DNA of 64,000 nucleotides from Yersinia enterocolitica subsp. enterocolitica (GCF_901472495.1 NZ_LR590469.1:2852001-2916000), one strand, 5' to 3'. Shown: positions 1 to 9,212, counted from the first letter of the stretch. Notes: generated from the letters alone by a model not told the origin. Numbers and translations: made by a program.

Positions 1-684
1 CAGCAGATGCCCCATCAGCGGTGCGCCGATAACTGTAATAATACCGGCCAGCATCATCACCAGGCTGGATACCACGCCCTCCTGTTGCCCCATCTCATAC
101 GCTTTAGCCGTGCCGGCTCCATGAGAAGAAGCCCCAAGTCCTGCGCCTTTTGCCAACCCACTGCGCACAGAAAGGCGTAGGAATAGCAAATCCCCTACCG
201 CCATCCCGAATACCCCGGTAATCACCACAAACAGTGCCACTAAATCCGGTTGCCCACCCAGCTGTTTTGCCGCTTCCAATGCAAACGGTGTAGTAATAGA
301 ACGCACCGCTAAACTGCGCTGCACCTCTTCCGATAGAGTTAATAACTTCGCCAGCCACACCGAGCTGACCACCGCCACGGTAATAGCGGTGATAACCCCC
401 GCAGTCAGAGACAACCAGTGGCGGCGAATAATCGACAGATTCTCATAAACCGGCACCGCAAACGCGATGGTTGCGGGCCCTAATAGCCACAATAACCAAT
501 GCGTCTCACCAATATAATCCTGATAAGAGATATGGGTGACCACCAGCAGCAGCACCAACACCATCGGCGTCAATACCAAGGGCATCAGCAATAATGAGCG
601 GCGGCGGCGATAGAGTTTTTTATTGGCGAAATACAGTGCCAGCGTGGCAAGGAAACACGCAATACTGATAATAAAATCATTCAT
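1..684 (-). CDS. LrgB/CidB (YohK) family membrane protein, 3' end cut by window edge
   Basis: This gene encodes a polytopic inner-membrane protein of the LrgB/CidB family, partner of the LrgA/CidA protein encoded just upstream. The family is linked to control of murein hydrolase export and to transport of small organic acids. The protein starts MNDFIISIACF and keeps the conserved C-terminal block with GVFGMAVGDLL and GLGASSHGAGTAKA. There are 228 codons in the window against about 231 in E. coli YohK, so only a few residues are lost past position 1. The start at 684 overlaps the stop of the upstream gene (677-679), indicating a translationally coupled two-gene operon. Confidence 0.9.
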   Translation of the reverse strand, partial: MNDFIISIACFLATLALYFANKKLYRRRRSLLLMPLVLTPMVLVLLLVVTHISYQDYIGETHWLLWLLGPATIAFAVPVYENLSIIRRHWLSLTAGVITAITVAVVSSVWLAKLLTLSEEVQRSLAVRSITTPFALEAAKQLGGQPDLVALFVVITGVFGMAVGDLLFLRLSVRSGLAKGAGLGASSHGAGTAKAYEMGQQEGVVSSLVMMLAGIITVIGAPLMGHLL

Positions 685-1102
685 GATGATTAGACTTGCG
701 GCGTTGTAGCCACACCTCAAAACGGTAAACCCGGTCAACCACCAAACCCGTTGCCGCCAGGGTCAGTGAGGTACTGACCGCGATAACGGCAAAAATCTTC
801 CAACCGTCCACCATGATCAACTGGGCATAATTCACCACCGCCACCACCGCAGGAACAAAGAACAACAGCATTTCAGCCAACAACCAACGTGAGCCAGCCT
901 GAACCCAGCGCACCGGCAGAACCCGCAGCATAATCATAGCCAGCAGCAATAGCATGCCGACGATATTGGCGGGTAATGGTAGATGGAAAACGCTAACTAG
1001 TTGATCAGAAATAATAAATATCCCAGCATACAGTGCTACTTGAACCGGTACCTGTAAACGCGTGAGAACAGACGGCGCAAAACTGCGTAACGCCAACGAC
1101 AT
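677..1102 (-). CDS. LrgA/CidA (YohJ) family holin-like membrane protein
   Basis: This is a 141-residue hydrophobic protein of the LrgA/CidA family, small holin-like membrane proteins that act with LrgB/CidB partners. About four membrane segments are visible. The segment with LVSVFHLPLPANIVGMLLL carries the family signature around residues 35-55. A basic tail (WLQRRKSNHHE) ends the protein. It is the first gene of a leftward two-gene operon and overlaps the LrgB start by 8 bp. A LysR-type regulator is divergently encoded 128 bp away, the usual arrangement for cidAB with cidR. Whether the pair controls lysis or transports acids cannot be told from sequence. Confidence 0.9.
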   Translation of the reverse strand: MSLALRSFAPSVLTRLQVPVQVALYAGIFIISDQLVSVFHLPLPANIVGMLLLLAMIMLRVLPVRWVQAGSRWLLAEMLLFFVPAVVAVVNYAQLIMVDGWKIFAVIAVSTSLTLAATGLVVDRVYRFEVWLQRRKSNHHE

Positions 1103-1230
1103 GAGAAACCCCGATGGGAAATTTTACCAGTGCTCAGTATAGGCCGCGGGCAACCTTGCGGAAAATGAATTAAAATCATTGGAATCATGCCTAAATGGCA
1201 TACTTTTCCGCTCCGCTCACAGGAAAAATA

Positions 1231-2157
1231 ATGGATATCCGAACACTGCGTTATTTCGTCGAAGTCGTGCGCCAGCAAAGCTTCACCCGAGCCGCGGAGA
1301 AATTGTTTGTCACTCAACCCACCATCAGCAAGATGCTGCGCAATCTGGAAAATGAGTTGGAGTGTAGTTTACTGACGCGTGAGGGGCGACGCCTGCATTT
1401 GACCGACAGCGGGCAGGCAGTTTATCAGCGCGGGCTGGTGATTCTCGACCAGTTTCAGCAGTTAGAAGCGGAGCTGGAAGACATCAGCTCATTAAAGAAA
1501 GGTAAGCTCCGTCTAGGCATTCCGCCGATGGTTGGCACGCAAATGGCGGTGCTTATCAGTGAATTTCGCCGCAGTTACCCCGGAGTAGAGCTGCAAATTG
1601 CTGAATTTGGCGGTTTAACTGTGCAACAGGCGGTGCTCTCCGGGGAATTAGATTTAGCCCTAACTGCCCTCCCCGCTGATGCCGATTTACCACTAACGTC
1701 ATTACCGCTGTTCAGTCATCCCTTGTGTGTGGTGGTGCCGCGCACCCCGTTTTGGCTTAATCGCACCACCCTCAGTATTCCTGAGTTAGCTGACCAACCC
1801 ATCCTGATTTATAACGAAGATTTTGCCCTCTATCGCCAGCTAATGGATGCTTTTGCTGCCGGGGGATTTACACCGCAAATCGCCGTGCGCAGCGGTCAGT
1901 GGGACTTTCTGGCCGCGATGGTGCAAGCCAATATTGGGATCGCCATTTTACCGGAACCTATCTGTCAGCGGCTGGATAAAAATGCACTGCTATGGCTACC
2001 ATTAGAACCACTGATGCCTTGGCAATTAGGATTGATCTGGCGTCAGGGAAGTTACCTTTCTCACAGTGCGCAGGCGTGGATTAACCGCTGCCGTGAGTTC
2101 TGGCCCAATGGTTCGTTGGTGGAAATAAAACCGGCCACTGATCAGCAGCCGGATTGA
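1231..2157 (+). CDS. LysR-type transcriptional regulator (CidR-like position)
   Basis: This is a 308-residue LysR regulator. Residues 1-60 are the winged helix-turn-helix (MDIRTLRYFVEVVRQQSFTR, then AAEKLFVTQPTISKMLRNLE). The rest is the periplasmic-binding-protein-like effector domain (GKLRLGIPPMVG onward). I chose the start at 1231 because LysR proteins begin MDIRxLRYF and an AGGAAA ribosome site lies just upstream. An earlier in-frame start at 1195 would add an unusual 12-residue leader. It is divergent from the LrgA/LrgB operon and probably regulates it, as CidR does in other bacteria; that role is inferred from position. Confidence 0.9.
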   Translation: MDIRTLRYFVEVVRQQSFTRAAEKLFVTQPTISKMLRNLENELECSLLTREGRRLHLTDSGQAVYQRGLVILDQFQQLEAELEDISSLKKGKLRLGIPPMVGTQMAVLISEFRRSYPGVELQIAEFGGLTVQQAVLSGELDLALTALPADADLPLTSLPLFSHPLCVVVPRTPFWLNRTTLSIPELADQPILIYNEDFALYRQLMDAFAAGGFTPQIAVRSGQWDFLAAMVQANIGIAILPEPICQRLDKNALLWLPLEPLMPWQLGLIWRQGSYLSHSAQAWINRCREFWPNGSLVEIKPATDQQPD

Positions 2158-2163
2158 GGGATA

Positions 2164-3813
2164 TTAACCTTCTTTTTCGATCAGCAGCGCTTCCAGCAAA
2201 TCCAAATCGTGCAACAGTTTTTGCAGGGTTTCGTTACTGATTTTCTGTGTGGCGCGTAAATGATACAGCTCACCGCGTTCCGCCCGCAGCGCGGTTAAGC
2301 GAAAGCGCCGCTCCAGATTTTCGATGAGCAAAGTATTCTCTATTTCATCTTTACTGCCCGTTCGTCGGCGCAAAGTCCCGATGACGCGAGAGCTGACCTC
2401 TTTTAGCAATTCGGGATCGATATTCTCCTCACTGCTGGCCGCCAGGCGCTCTTCCATCTTATTCAAGCTGACAATCGCCACCTCTGCCGCCGCCGCCCGT
2501 GCCAAACGAATCTCTTCGCGGCTGGCGCTTTTATCGGCAACAACCACGCCGCGCAATAATGGTGGCAAAGCAATAACCCCGACAATCACCGACAGCAAAA
2601 TGACGCCGGTGGCGATAAACACCAATTGGTAACGGGATGGGAAGGCCGAACCATCACTGAGGAACAACGGAATGGACAGCACACCGGCCAGTGTAATTGC
2701 CCCACGCACTCCGGCAAATGAGGCCACCCATAGCTCACGGGTGGTGTAATTACTGAACTCCAATGGCCGCTTGCTCAACAAACGCTTACTGATTTTCTTC
2801 ATCGACCACAGCCAGCCAAAACGCAGCACCAGCAATGCACCATAAATGATGGCGACGTCAGCAAACAGATTCCAGGTTTGAATCGTCGGATCTAACTCAG
2901 CCTGCACAATTGAGGTTTCGAGAATTCCCGGTAATTGCAGCCCCAGCAGGATAAACACCATGCCGTTAAACACGAATTCCAGCATCGACCATACACTGTC
3001 AGCACGTAATCGCATGGTGAGCGGAGCATTGCGGATCACGCCAGACTGACTAATGGTCATACCCGCCGCCACTGCGGCTAAAATACCGGACACACCAATA
3101 TGTTCTGCAATCAAGTAAGAAGCGAATGGCAGCAGCAGCAGCAAGACGATTTGTGTTGCCGGATCATCGCCACTCCAGCGGCTCATCAGGCGCAGCGACT
3201 TACTGTATAGCCAGGTGACGGCCACACCAGCCAGCAGGCCACCAATCGCGACTTTCAGGAATTCCAGCGTCGCGCCAGACACCGTAAACACCATAGTGCC
3301 CATGGCAACGGCAATAGCAAACTTCAGCGCCACCAGACCGGAAGCATCATTCATCAATGCCTCCCCTTCCAGCACGCCCATAATTGATTTAGGTATGCGC
3401 CCTTTCCCCACGATACCGGACAACGCCACGGCATCGGTTGGCGACAGCACTGCTGCCAGCGCAAAGGCGGCAACCAGCGGAATACCTGGCACCATCCAGT
3501 AAATCAGATAACCGATACCCACCACCGTGACCAATACTAAGGCCAAAGCCAAACCGAATATTTCCCGCCCGTGGTGAATAAACTCCCGCGTCGGTGTTTT
3601 CCAGCCATCAGCAAACAGCAGCGGCGGAATAAACAGAACCAGGAATAATTCCGGGTCAAAATCGACATGCAAACCAAAGTGGGGCCAGGCCAACAAAGCA
3701 CCACAGACAATCTGCATCAGAGGGAGGGGAATTTGAAACGGTAACATTCGCGTGACAACGCCGGAAAGCGACACCACTAAAATCAGAATGAGGATTGTAA
3801 AAAAGATTTCCAT
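2164..3813 (-). CDS. yjcE: CPA1-family Na+/H+ antiporter YjcE
   Basis: This is a 549-residue inner-membrane cation:proton antiporter, the same length as E. coli YjcE. About twelve membrane segments occupy residues 1-420. They contain the CPA1 motifs LSPTDAVALSGI (near 124-135) and GEALMNDASGLVALKFA (near 148-164), which hold the acidic ion-binding residues. A hydrophilic cytoplasmic tail of about 130 residues is rich in charged helices. It ends 6 bp from the LysR gene in convergent orientation. The next gene upstream is the GhxP-like permease; yjcD (ghxP) and yjcE are also neighbours in E. coli. Confidence 0.93.
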   Translation of the reverse strand: MEIFFTILILILVVSLSGVVTRMLPFQIPLPLMQIVCGALLAWPHFGLHVDFDPELFLVLFIPPLLFADGWKTPTREFIHHGREIFGLALALVLVTVVGIGYLIYWMVPGIPLVAAFALAAVLSPTDAVALSGIVGKGRIPKSIMGVLEGEALMNDASGLVALKFAIAVAMGTMVFTVSGATLEFLKVAIGGLLAGVAVTWLYSKSLRLMSRWSGDDPATQIVLLLLLPFASYLIAEHIGVSGILAAVAAGMTISQSGVIRNAPLTMRLRADSVWSMLEFVFNGMVFILLGLQLPGILETSIVQAELDPTIQTWNLFADVAIIYGALLVLRFGWLWSMKKISKRLLSKRPLEFSNYTTRELWVASFAGVRGAITLAGVLSIPLFLSDGSAFPSRYQLVFIATGVILLSVIVGVIALPPLLRGVVVADKSASREEIRLARAAAAEVAIVSLNKMEERLAASSEENIDPELLKEVSSRVIGTLRRRTGSKDEIENTLLIENLERRFRLTALRAERGELYHLRATQKISNETLQKLLHDLDLLEALLIEKEG

Positions 3814-3982
3814 GCTTTCCTTAGACTCAACTCAACGCAACACAAAACCTGATCGAACTCGCCCGTAAACAGGGCTGGAGCGCAGCTTTTGATAGTAGAT
3901 CAATTTTTTGTGCAATAGGGAAAAAAATCGGTAATTGATGGCAGGAATAGACAAAGAAAGTAGGGGCATTACGGAGGGTCAT

Positions 3983-4011
3983 GGCATCGGGAACATATTC
4001 ATCCCGATGCC
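3983..4011. terminator. Hairpin in the yjcE-ghxP spacer
   Basis: A perfect 10-bp inverted repeat (GGCATCGGGA / TCCCGATGCC) with a 9-nt loop lies 17 bp past the ghxP stop codon. No T-tract follows on either strand, so it is a candidate transcript-end or processing hairpin for ghxP rather than a textbook terminator. The rest of the 214-bp spacer shows nothing else I can name. Confidence 0.55.
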
Positions 4012-4027
4012 AACAAAGACTCAGGGC

Positions 4028-5395
4028 TTAGATTGCCCAACCGCCAGCATAGAATGCCACCAGCGCCACCGCGATAATCACCGTGCCAAGATTCAGCTTA
4101 CGCCATTCACCGGAGCAAATACGACCAATCACCAATGAACTGAAGCCCAGCATAATACCGGTCACAATATTACAAGTCAGCACGATAAACACCGCGCACA
4201 GCAAGCCAGACATGGCATCAACGAAATCGTCAAAGTCCAATTTTGAAACGTTGCTCAGCATCAACAAACCGACATACATCAGAGCCGGAGCGGTTGCATA
4301 CGCTGGAACCAAATAGGAGAGCGGCGAGAGGAACAGAATCAGCAAGAACAAGATACCGACGACGGTCGCTGTCAGGCCAGTTTTGCCGCCTGCCGCAGTA
4401 CCGGCCGCTGATTCAATGTAAACTGCCGCTGGGGCTGCACCCACCAAACCGGCGAAGATGCTGCTGACGGAGTCAGAAGTCAGCGCTTTACCGCCACTGA
4501 TAATCTGGCCGTCTTTATCCAGCAAGTTTGCTTGCCCTGCTACCGCACGGATGGTGCCAGTGGCATCAAACACCGCAGTCATCACCAGCGCCAACACACT
4601 TGGCAGCACCACTGGTTTCAGCGCACCCATGATATCAAGACTAAAAATCAATGAGTTGCCGTTTTCATCTGCCAGACTTGGCATGGCAAACAATCCTTGA
4701 TATTTAACAGTTGGATCAAAAATCAAACCGATAACTGAGATGGCAATAATCACCAACAGAATACCACCCGGCACCCGCAGTTTTTCCAGACCAAAAATTA
4801 CCGCCAGACCCAATAACGTCATCATGACCGGGAAAGAGGTAAATGCGCCCAGCGCGACCGGTAAACCTTCAATTGGGTTTTTGATAACCAGACCGACACC
4901 GTTGGCAGCAATCAGCAGCAGGAACAGGCCAATACCGATACCGGTACCATGCGCCACACCCATTGGCAGATTACGCAATATCCACGAGCGAATCCCCGTC
5001 ACAGAGATAATGGTAAACAGCACCCCCATCAGGAATACCGCCCCCAGAGCCACAGGAATACTGATGTGTTGGCCCAATACCAAGCTAAATGCAGTAAACG
5101 CCGTCAATGAGATGGCGCAACCAATCGCCATCGGCAGGTTTGCCCACAAGCCCATCAGCAAAGAACCCAGGCCCGCGACCAGACAGGTTGCAACGAATAC
5201 CGCTGTTGGTGGGAAGCCCGCTTTGCCCAACATGCTCGGCACAACAATGACCGAATAGACCATCGCCAAAAAGGTCGTCAGACCGGCCAGCACTTCCTGA
5301 CGTACATTACTGCCACGCTCACTAAGCTTGAAAAACGCATCAAGCGAACTCTTCGGCTTTACTGCCTGGTTCGCTTGAGGATTGGTGCTAGACAT
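4028..5395 (-). CDS. ghxP: Guanine/hypoxanthine permease, GhxP/AzgA-like NCS2 family
   Basis: This is a 455-residue inner-membrane purine:proton symporter of the AzgA-like branch of the NCS2 family. Many hydrophobic segments begin at about residue 35. The substrate-site motif SAAGTAAGGKTGLTA lies near residues 325-340 and the family stretch DATGTIRAVAGQA near 275. Length and neighbourhood (yjcE immediately downstream) match E. coli ghxP (yjcD). The 475-bp upstream region carries PurR-like sequences, fitting purine-repressed uptake. The paralogue GhxQ cannot be fully excluded on sequence alone, but synteny favours GhxP. Confidence 0.85.
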   Translation of the reverse strand: MSSTNPQANQAVKPKSSLDAFFKLSERGSNVRQEVLAGLTTFLAMVYSVIVVPSMLGKAGFPPTAVFVATCLVAGLGSLLMGLWANLPMAIGCAISLTAFTAFSLVLGQHISIPVALGAVFLMGVLFTIISVTGIRSWILRNLPMGVAHGTGIGIGLFLLLIAANGVGLVIKNPIEGLPVALGAFTSFPVMMTLLGLAVIFGLEKLRVPGGILLVIIAISVIGLIFDPTVKYQGLFAMPSLADENGNSLIFSLDIMGALKPVVLPSVLALVMTAVFDATGTIRAVAGQANLLDKDGQIISGGKALTSDSVSSIFAGLVGAAPAAVYIESAAGTAAGGKTGLTATVVGILFLLILFLSPLSYLVPAYATAPALMYVGLLMLSNVSKLDFDDFVDAMSGLLCAVFIVLTCNIVTGIMLGFSSLVIGRICSGEWRKLNLGTVIIAVALVAFYAGGWAI

Positions 5396-5452
5396 GGTTA
5401 TGTCCCCTGTGTGTCATTTAAAAGTCGTCAACAAGCCACGCGCCCTTTCCCT

Positions 5453-5712
5453 ACGTAATCGTTTCCGTCCCTGCCGATTAACTCGTCAATTCCCCCAATG
5501 TCGAGATGACGGAGAAAATAGCAAACGATTAGCTGGAAACACGCATGACTGAAAAAAATCGAAGAAAAACTACAATAAGCGTCATTGTTGCAGGCAGTTT
5601 GGACGCAGCCAGCGCGCAAAAACCGGAGCGTACACTCGGTACGTGAGTATTTTTAGCACTGCCCAAGTTCAAAATGGCAAATAAAATAGCCTTATTGTAA
5701 GGCAAACGATTA
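5453..5712 (-). promoter_or_regulatory. Candidate PurR operators upstream of ghxP
   Basis: The 475-bp region between ghxP and the glutathione transferase holds no convincing gene. Positions 5453-5468 read ACGTAATCGTTTCCGT, a 13/16 match to the PurR consensus ACGCAAACGTTTTCGT, 58 bp before the ghxP start. Two more copies of the core GCAAACGATTA lie at 5521-5531 and 5702-5712. Known ghxP genes are repressed by PurR, so these are plausible operators. The match is by eye only. Confidence 0.5.
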
Positions 5713-5870
5713 TCTAGCTATTCACAGTGACTAATCAACATCAGAAAGCGACATTTAATGCATTTTCTTACATTAATTTGTCTGAGGGCATGCAATTCGA
5801 GTTACCTGCAGGCAGGAAACGAAGTGTGAGCGGCCTCACACCCGTTTTTCTTATATAAATCTTGATAGGT

Positions 5871-6542
5871 TTATCCGTTTTCTAATTTGAACGCGCCGCC
5901 CTTTTCAATCGCCTGTTGATAAGCTGGGCGCTGATGAATGCGCACTAAGAAATCTTGCAGTTTCGGGAACCCCGCAAGACCGCCGCGCATATTTATTGCC
6001 TCAATAGGAAAACTCATCTGAATATCTGCCGCGCTAAAATCGCTGCCAGCAAACCATTGATTCTTTTCTAGATGCTGTTCCAGATAAGCACGATGAGTGG
6101 CAATTTGCTTATTCAGATAATTTTTCTGCACCCCATCACCCAAGGCTTTGGCAACCGGACGAATAATCCACGGCACAGGCGGCCCACCGAAGCGGCTAAA
6201 GATAAGTTTCATCACCAGCAATGGCATCAAGGAGCCTTCAGCGTAATGCATCCAGTAACGAAATTGCTGGCGATCATAATGGCCGGTGGGTTTAAACAAG
6301 CCCTGCGCATCATAGGTTTCCTGCAAATACTCGATGATGGCACCCGATTCCGCCAGTGTCAGGTCGCCATCAGTAATCACCGGTGATTTCCCCAAGGGAT
6401 GGATTTTTTTCAACTCTGGAGGTGCCAGCAAGCTGCCAGGATCGCGTTGATAACGCTTTAACTCATAGGGGACTTGCAACTCTTCCAACATCCACAGGAT
6501 ACGCTGCGAACGTGAATTATTCAGATGGTGAACAATGACCAT
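5871..6542 (-). CDS. Glutathione S-transferase family protein
   Basis: This is a 223-residue soluble glutathione transferase. The N-terminal thioredoxin fold shows NNSRSQRILWMLEEL (glutathione-activating Ser region, residues 8-22), HPLGKSPVITDG (cis-Pro loop, about 49-60) and LAESGAIIEYL (gamma-glutamyl binding, about 63-73). An all-helical C-terminal domain follows, including ADIQMSFP near 170. It stands alone: the next gene downstream is ghxP, more than 470 bp away, and hipBA is divergent. The substrate is unknown. No promoter element is obvious. Confidence 0.88.
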   Translation of the reverse strand: MVIVHHLNNSRSQRILWMLEELQVPYELKRYQRDPGSLLAPPELKKIHPLGKSPVITDGDLTLAESGAIIEYLQETYDAQGLFKPTGHYDRQQFRYWMHYAEGSLMPLLVMKLIFSRFGGPPVPWIIRPVAKALGDGVQKNYLNKQIATHRAYLEQHLEKNQWFAGSDFSAADIQMSFPIEAINMRGGLAGFPKLQDFLVRIHQRPAYQQAIEKGGAFKLENG

Positions 6543-6671
6543 AGCTAAGGCTCCAGATGATAAGTGACAGAATGAGTTGCAACTATTGATAGATGATTAT
6601 AGTTGAGTCACGAATAGCGCTTTACTATTCTGATATCACCGTAAAAAACAGTCTTTAGGTTGTAACTTACA

Positions 6672-6779
6672 ATAACAACCTAAAAGCTGTATTTATTATT
6701 TACAACTTATAGTCTGTATTTTGCTTTTACAACTTATTAGCTGTATTATGGAATTACAGTTTAGACGCTGTATTTTGCT
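6672..6779 (+). promoter_or_regulatory. Four phased 27-bp repeats upstream of hipBA (candidate HipB operators)
   Basis: Four head-to-tail units of exactly 27 bp (6672-6698, 6699-6725, 6726-6752, 6753-6779) share the pattern TTACAACTTA-N5-CTGTATT. The last unit ends 28 bp before the hipB start codon. HipB-type antitoxins repress their own operon by binding several spaced operators upstream of the gene, so this array is the likely autoregulatory region. The first unit is the most diverged. Confidence 0.7.
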
Positions 6780-6807
6780 ATTGCACACCATTCTCTGCTG
6801 AGAGGTC

Positions 6808-7110
6808 TTGATGGACTATCCCATTAAAATTTTGAGTCAATTGCGCCCTACGTTGATTGGTTTTCGAAAGAATAAAGGGCTGACTCAGGCCAATCTGGCA
6901 CAACTGTTAGGTATCACCCAGCAGTCCTATGCGAAGCTTGAGGCTGATCCCACCTCGGCCAGTATTGAACGGCTTTTTAAAGTATTACAACTTTTAGACG
7001 TAGAACTGATCCTTGGTGAGAAAAAAAACGCCAGGCCGCATCCCAATAAAACCCACCAGCCAGAACAAAGCCAGACGATAGATTTACCGTCAAAACAAGA
7101 GGATTGGTAA
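6808..7110 (+). CDS. hipB: HipB-type antitoxin, XRE-family repressor
   Basis: This is a 100-residue antitoxin and autorepressor. A helix-turn-helix of the XRE type spans about residues 18-72 (GLTQANLAQLLGITQQSYAK contains the recognition helix). A disordered polar tail ends the protein, like the HipB tail that controls its turnover. Its stop codon is followed after 1 bp by the hipA start, so the two are translated together. It lies behind a four-unit 27-bp repeat array. The length (E. coli HipB 88 residues) and order are standard for hipBA. Confidence 0.9.
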   Translation: MMDYPIKILSQLRPTLIGFRKNKGLTQANLAQLLGITQQSYAKLEADPTSASIERLFKVLQLLDVELILGEKKNARPHPNKTHQPEQSQTIDLPSKQEDW

Positions 7111-7111
7111 T

Positions 7112-8440
7112 ATGGCTCGTCGCATTCAACGGCTCAATATCTGGATGAATGGTCAACATGTTGGCTATTGGGAAAAAAATCGAGGTGAAGAATCACTGAC
7201 TTATGCCCAGGAATGGCTAGCAAACGAACAAGGCCGCCCGCTGTCATTATCATTGCCTTTTACGGCCAATAATCAGGTTTATCGAGGCAATATTGTCCGG
7301 GACTATTTTGATAATTTATTACCCGATAGCGATGATATCCGGCGACGTCTGGCAACTAAATATCACGCTGACAGCATTAACCCTTTCGATCTACTGTTTG
7401 AATTAGGAAGAGATTGTGTCGGTGCAATACAATTGCTAACTGATGATGCTCCTCCCTCTGATCTATTCTCAATTCAACAACAACCACTAACAGAAAGCGA
7501 TGTGGCTCGCATCCTACGAAACTCATTATCTGACAATGCATTTGTGCGCCCTGAACACGATGAGGATCTCAGATTGTCTATCGCAGGGGCACAAGAAAAA
7601 ACAGCTCTTTTGTTTCACGACAACCGATGGTGCCTCCCATTAGGCAGCACTCCCACCACCCATATCTTCAAACTTCCGTTGGGCTTAGTCGGCAATATGC
7701 AAGCTGATATGAGGACCTCGGTTGAAAATGAATGGCTGTGTGCAAAAATTCTGGCAAGTTATAACTTACCGGTTGCCAGTTGTGAAATTGGCCAATTTGA
7801 AGACCAAAAAGCATTGATTGTTGAACGTTTTGACCGACGACTATCGAATGATAGCCGCTGGATTGTCAGGTTACCGCAAGAGGATATGTGCCAAGCGACT
7901 GGGACTTCCCCCTTAAAAAAATATCAAACGGATGGTGGCCCCGGTATTACAACCATCATGGAGATTTTAAGTGGCTCGGATAATGCCAGTGAAGACAGAA
8001 AAGTCTTCTTTAAAGCACAAATTATTTTCTGGTTACTGGCAGCAACGGATGGACATGCAAAAAATTTCAGCATTACACATCTGCCCGCCAACCATTACCA
8101 TCTCACCCCACTTTATGATGTGCTATCAACCCATCCGATTATCGGGGCGGGCCGTAATCAAATTGCGGCCCAGAAAACCAAGTTAGCGATGGCGGTGCGA
8201 GGGAGTAAAAATTACTATTTAATTAACCAGATACAGCGACGCCATTGGCGAAAACAGGCCGAGATTGTTGGGCTGGGAGCTGCTCAGGCTGACAGTATTA
8301 TTGATGAAATTATTACCGCTACCCCGAGAGTCATCACACAAATACAAGCTCGACTCCCCGCTAATTTTCCAACTGATTTAGCAGAAAGTATCCTCACAGG
8401 TCTTCATCGGCAGTGCGAAAAAATAGCGGCAATGCCCTGA
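7112..8440 (+). CDS. hipA: HipA toxin, serine/threonine kinase
   Basis: This 442-residue toxin is almost the length of E. coli HipA (440). HipA kinases phosphorylate glutamyl-tRNA synthetase and drive growth arrest and persistence. The kinase motifs are intact: SIAGAQEKTALL (ATP-loop region, about 151-162), STPTTHIFKLPLG, ERFDRRL, RLPQEDMCQATG, and the catalytic ATDGHAKNFS (about 310-319). The N-terminal about 100 residues form the HipB-contacting domain. No frameshift or lost catalytic residue is seen, so the module is probably functional. A bidirectional terminator separates it from the convergent ssb. Confidence 0.93.
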   Translation: MARRIQRLNIWMNGQHVGYWEKNRGEESLTYAQEWLANEQGRPLSLSLPFTANNQVYRGNIVRDYFDNLLPDSDDIRRRLATKYHADSINPFDLLFELGRDCVGAIQLLTDDAPPSDLFSIQQQPLTESDVARILRNSLSDNAFVRPEHDEDLRLSIAGAQEKTALLFHDNRWCLPLGSTPTTHIFKLPLGLVGNMQADMRTSVENEWLCAKILASYNLPVASCEIGQFEDQKALIVERFDRRLSNDSRWIVRLPQEDMCQATGTSPLKKYQTDGGPGITTIMEILSGSDNASEDRKVFFKAQIIFWLLAATDGHAKNFSITHLPANHYHLTPLYDVLSTHPIIGAGRNQIAAQKTKLAMAVRGSKNYYLINQIQRRHWRKQAEIVGLGAAQADSIIDEIITATPRVITQIQARLPANFPTDLAESILTGLHRQCEKIAAMP

Positions 8441-8450
8441 TTAACCAATA

Positions 8451-8480
8451 TAAAAAACCCAGCTATTACACTGGGTTTGA
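8451..8480. terminator. Bidirectional terminator between hipA and ssb
   Basis: The stem AAACCCAG / CTGGGTTT (8455-8462 and 8471-8478) has an 8-nt loop. It is preceded by an A-run and followed by a short T-rich stretch, so it can end transcripts of both convergent genes. Confidence 0.8.
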
Positions 8481-8504
8481 TTCCTCTGTTTTAAATGACA
8501 GGGA

Positions 8505-9056
8505 TCAGAACGGAATATCGTCGTCAAAATCCATTGGTGGCTCATTGCCGCCTTGTGGTTGTGCTGCTGGCGCTGACTGAGCCGGCCGTGAAGCCTGCTG
8601 ACCACCGCTGAACTGGTTGCCACCTTGTGGCTGCTGAGGTTGGCCCCAACCGCCTTGTGCGCCACCGTCTTGTGATGCACCACCACCCGCCGGAGCACCA
8701 CCGCCTTGACGGCCACCCAGCATTTGCATGGTGCCACCCACGTTAACCACAACTTCAGTGGTATATTTCTCAACACCAGCCTGATCTGTCCATTTACGGG
8801 TTTGCAATGCGCCTTCGATATAGACCTGAGAGCCTTTGCGCAAATATTCACCAGCAACTTCTGCTAGTTTGCCGAACAACACCACCCGATGCCATTCCGT
8901 CTTTTCTTTCTGCTCGCCGGTTGCTTTATCACGCCAGCTTTCGGAAGTGGCCAGGGTGATATTGGCAACAGCGCCGCCATTCGGCATGTAGCGGACTTCC
9001 GGGTCTTGGCCCAAATTCCCGACCAAAATCACTTTGTTTACGCCTCTGCTGGCCAT
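8505..9056 (-). CDS. ssb: Single-stranded DNA-binding protein
   Basis: This is a 183-residue SSB, a homotetramer that coats single-stranded DNA in replication, recombination and repair. Residues 1-112 are the OB-fold (MASRGVNKVILVGNLGQDPE; ATSESWRDKATGE; TEWHRVVLFGKLAEVAG). A Gly/Gln/Pro-rich linker of about 60 residues follows. The acidic tail MDFDDDIPF is the docking site for SSB-interacting proteins. It is divergent from uvrA, with a LexA box in the shared region, as in E. coli. Confidence 0.98.
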   Translation of the reverse strand: MASRGVNKVILVGNLGQDPEVRYMPNGGAVANITLATSESWRDKATGEQKEKTEWHRVVLFGKLAEVAGEYLRKGSQVYIEGALQTRKWTDQAGVEKYTTEVVVNVGGTMQMLGGRQGGGAPAGGGASQDGGAQGGWGQPQQPQGGNQFSGGQQASRPAQSAPAAQPQGGNEPPMDFDDDIPF

Positions 9057-9196
9057 GTGAACTCTCCTGATGAAATAAATTTTGTACAGTATAAATGACT
9101 AAGTTTAACACGCTAACAGGTAAACAACACAACTGATCATCACTGCGCAATGCATTGCAAATTTATTGTAATAACCGCCTTAATTGCACCCAGATA

Positions 9197-9212
9197 CTGG
9201 ATATCCATTCAG
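9197..9212 (+). promoter_or_regulatory. LexA box of the ssb-uvrA divergent region
   Basis: CTGGATATCCATTCAG fits the SOS-box pattern CTG-N10-CAG and resembles the E. coli uvrA box. A plausible -10 (CATAAT) follows near 9225. The box is 244 bp before the uvrA start, because an ERIC element lies between them. Confidence 0.85.

Noticed and set aside
4740..5258. Long plus-strand frame opposite ghxP
   Set aside because: It is a shadow of a long membrane protein gene with no ribosome site or protein-like pattern.
5428..5619. 63-codon minus-strand frame upstream of ghxP
   Set aside because: It spans the PurR-like sites, has odd composition and no ribosome site.
6672..6779. CRISPR array
   Set aside because: The 27-bp units are contiguous without spacers and sit at a toxin-antitoxin promoter. 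No CRISPR array or cas gene is seen anywhere in the window.
8441..8857. 138-codon frame overlapping ssb
   Set aside because: It is a shadow of the repetitive Gly/Gln-rich part of ssb and crosses its terminator side.
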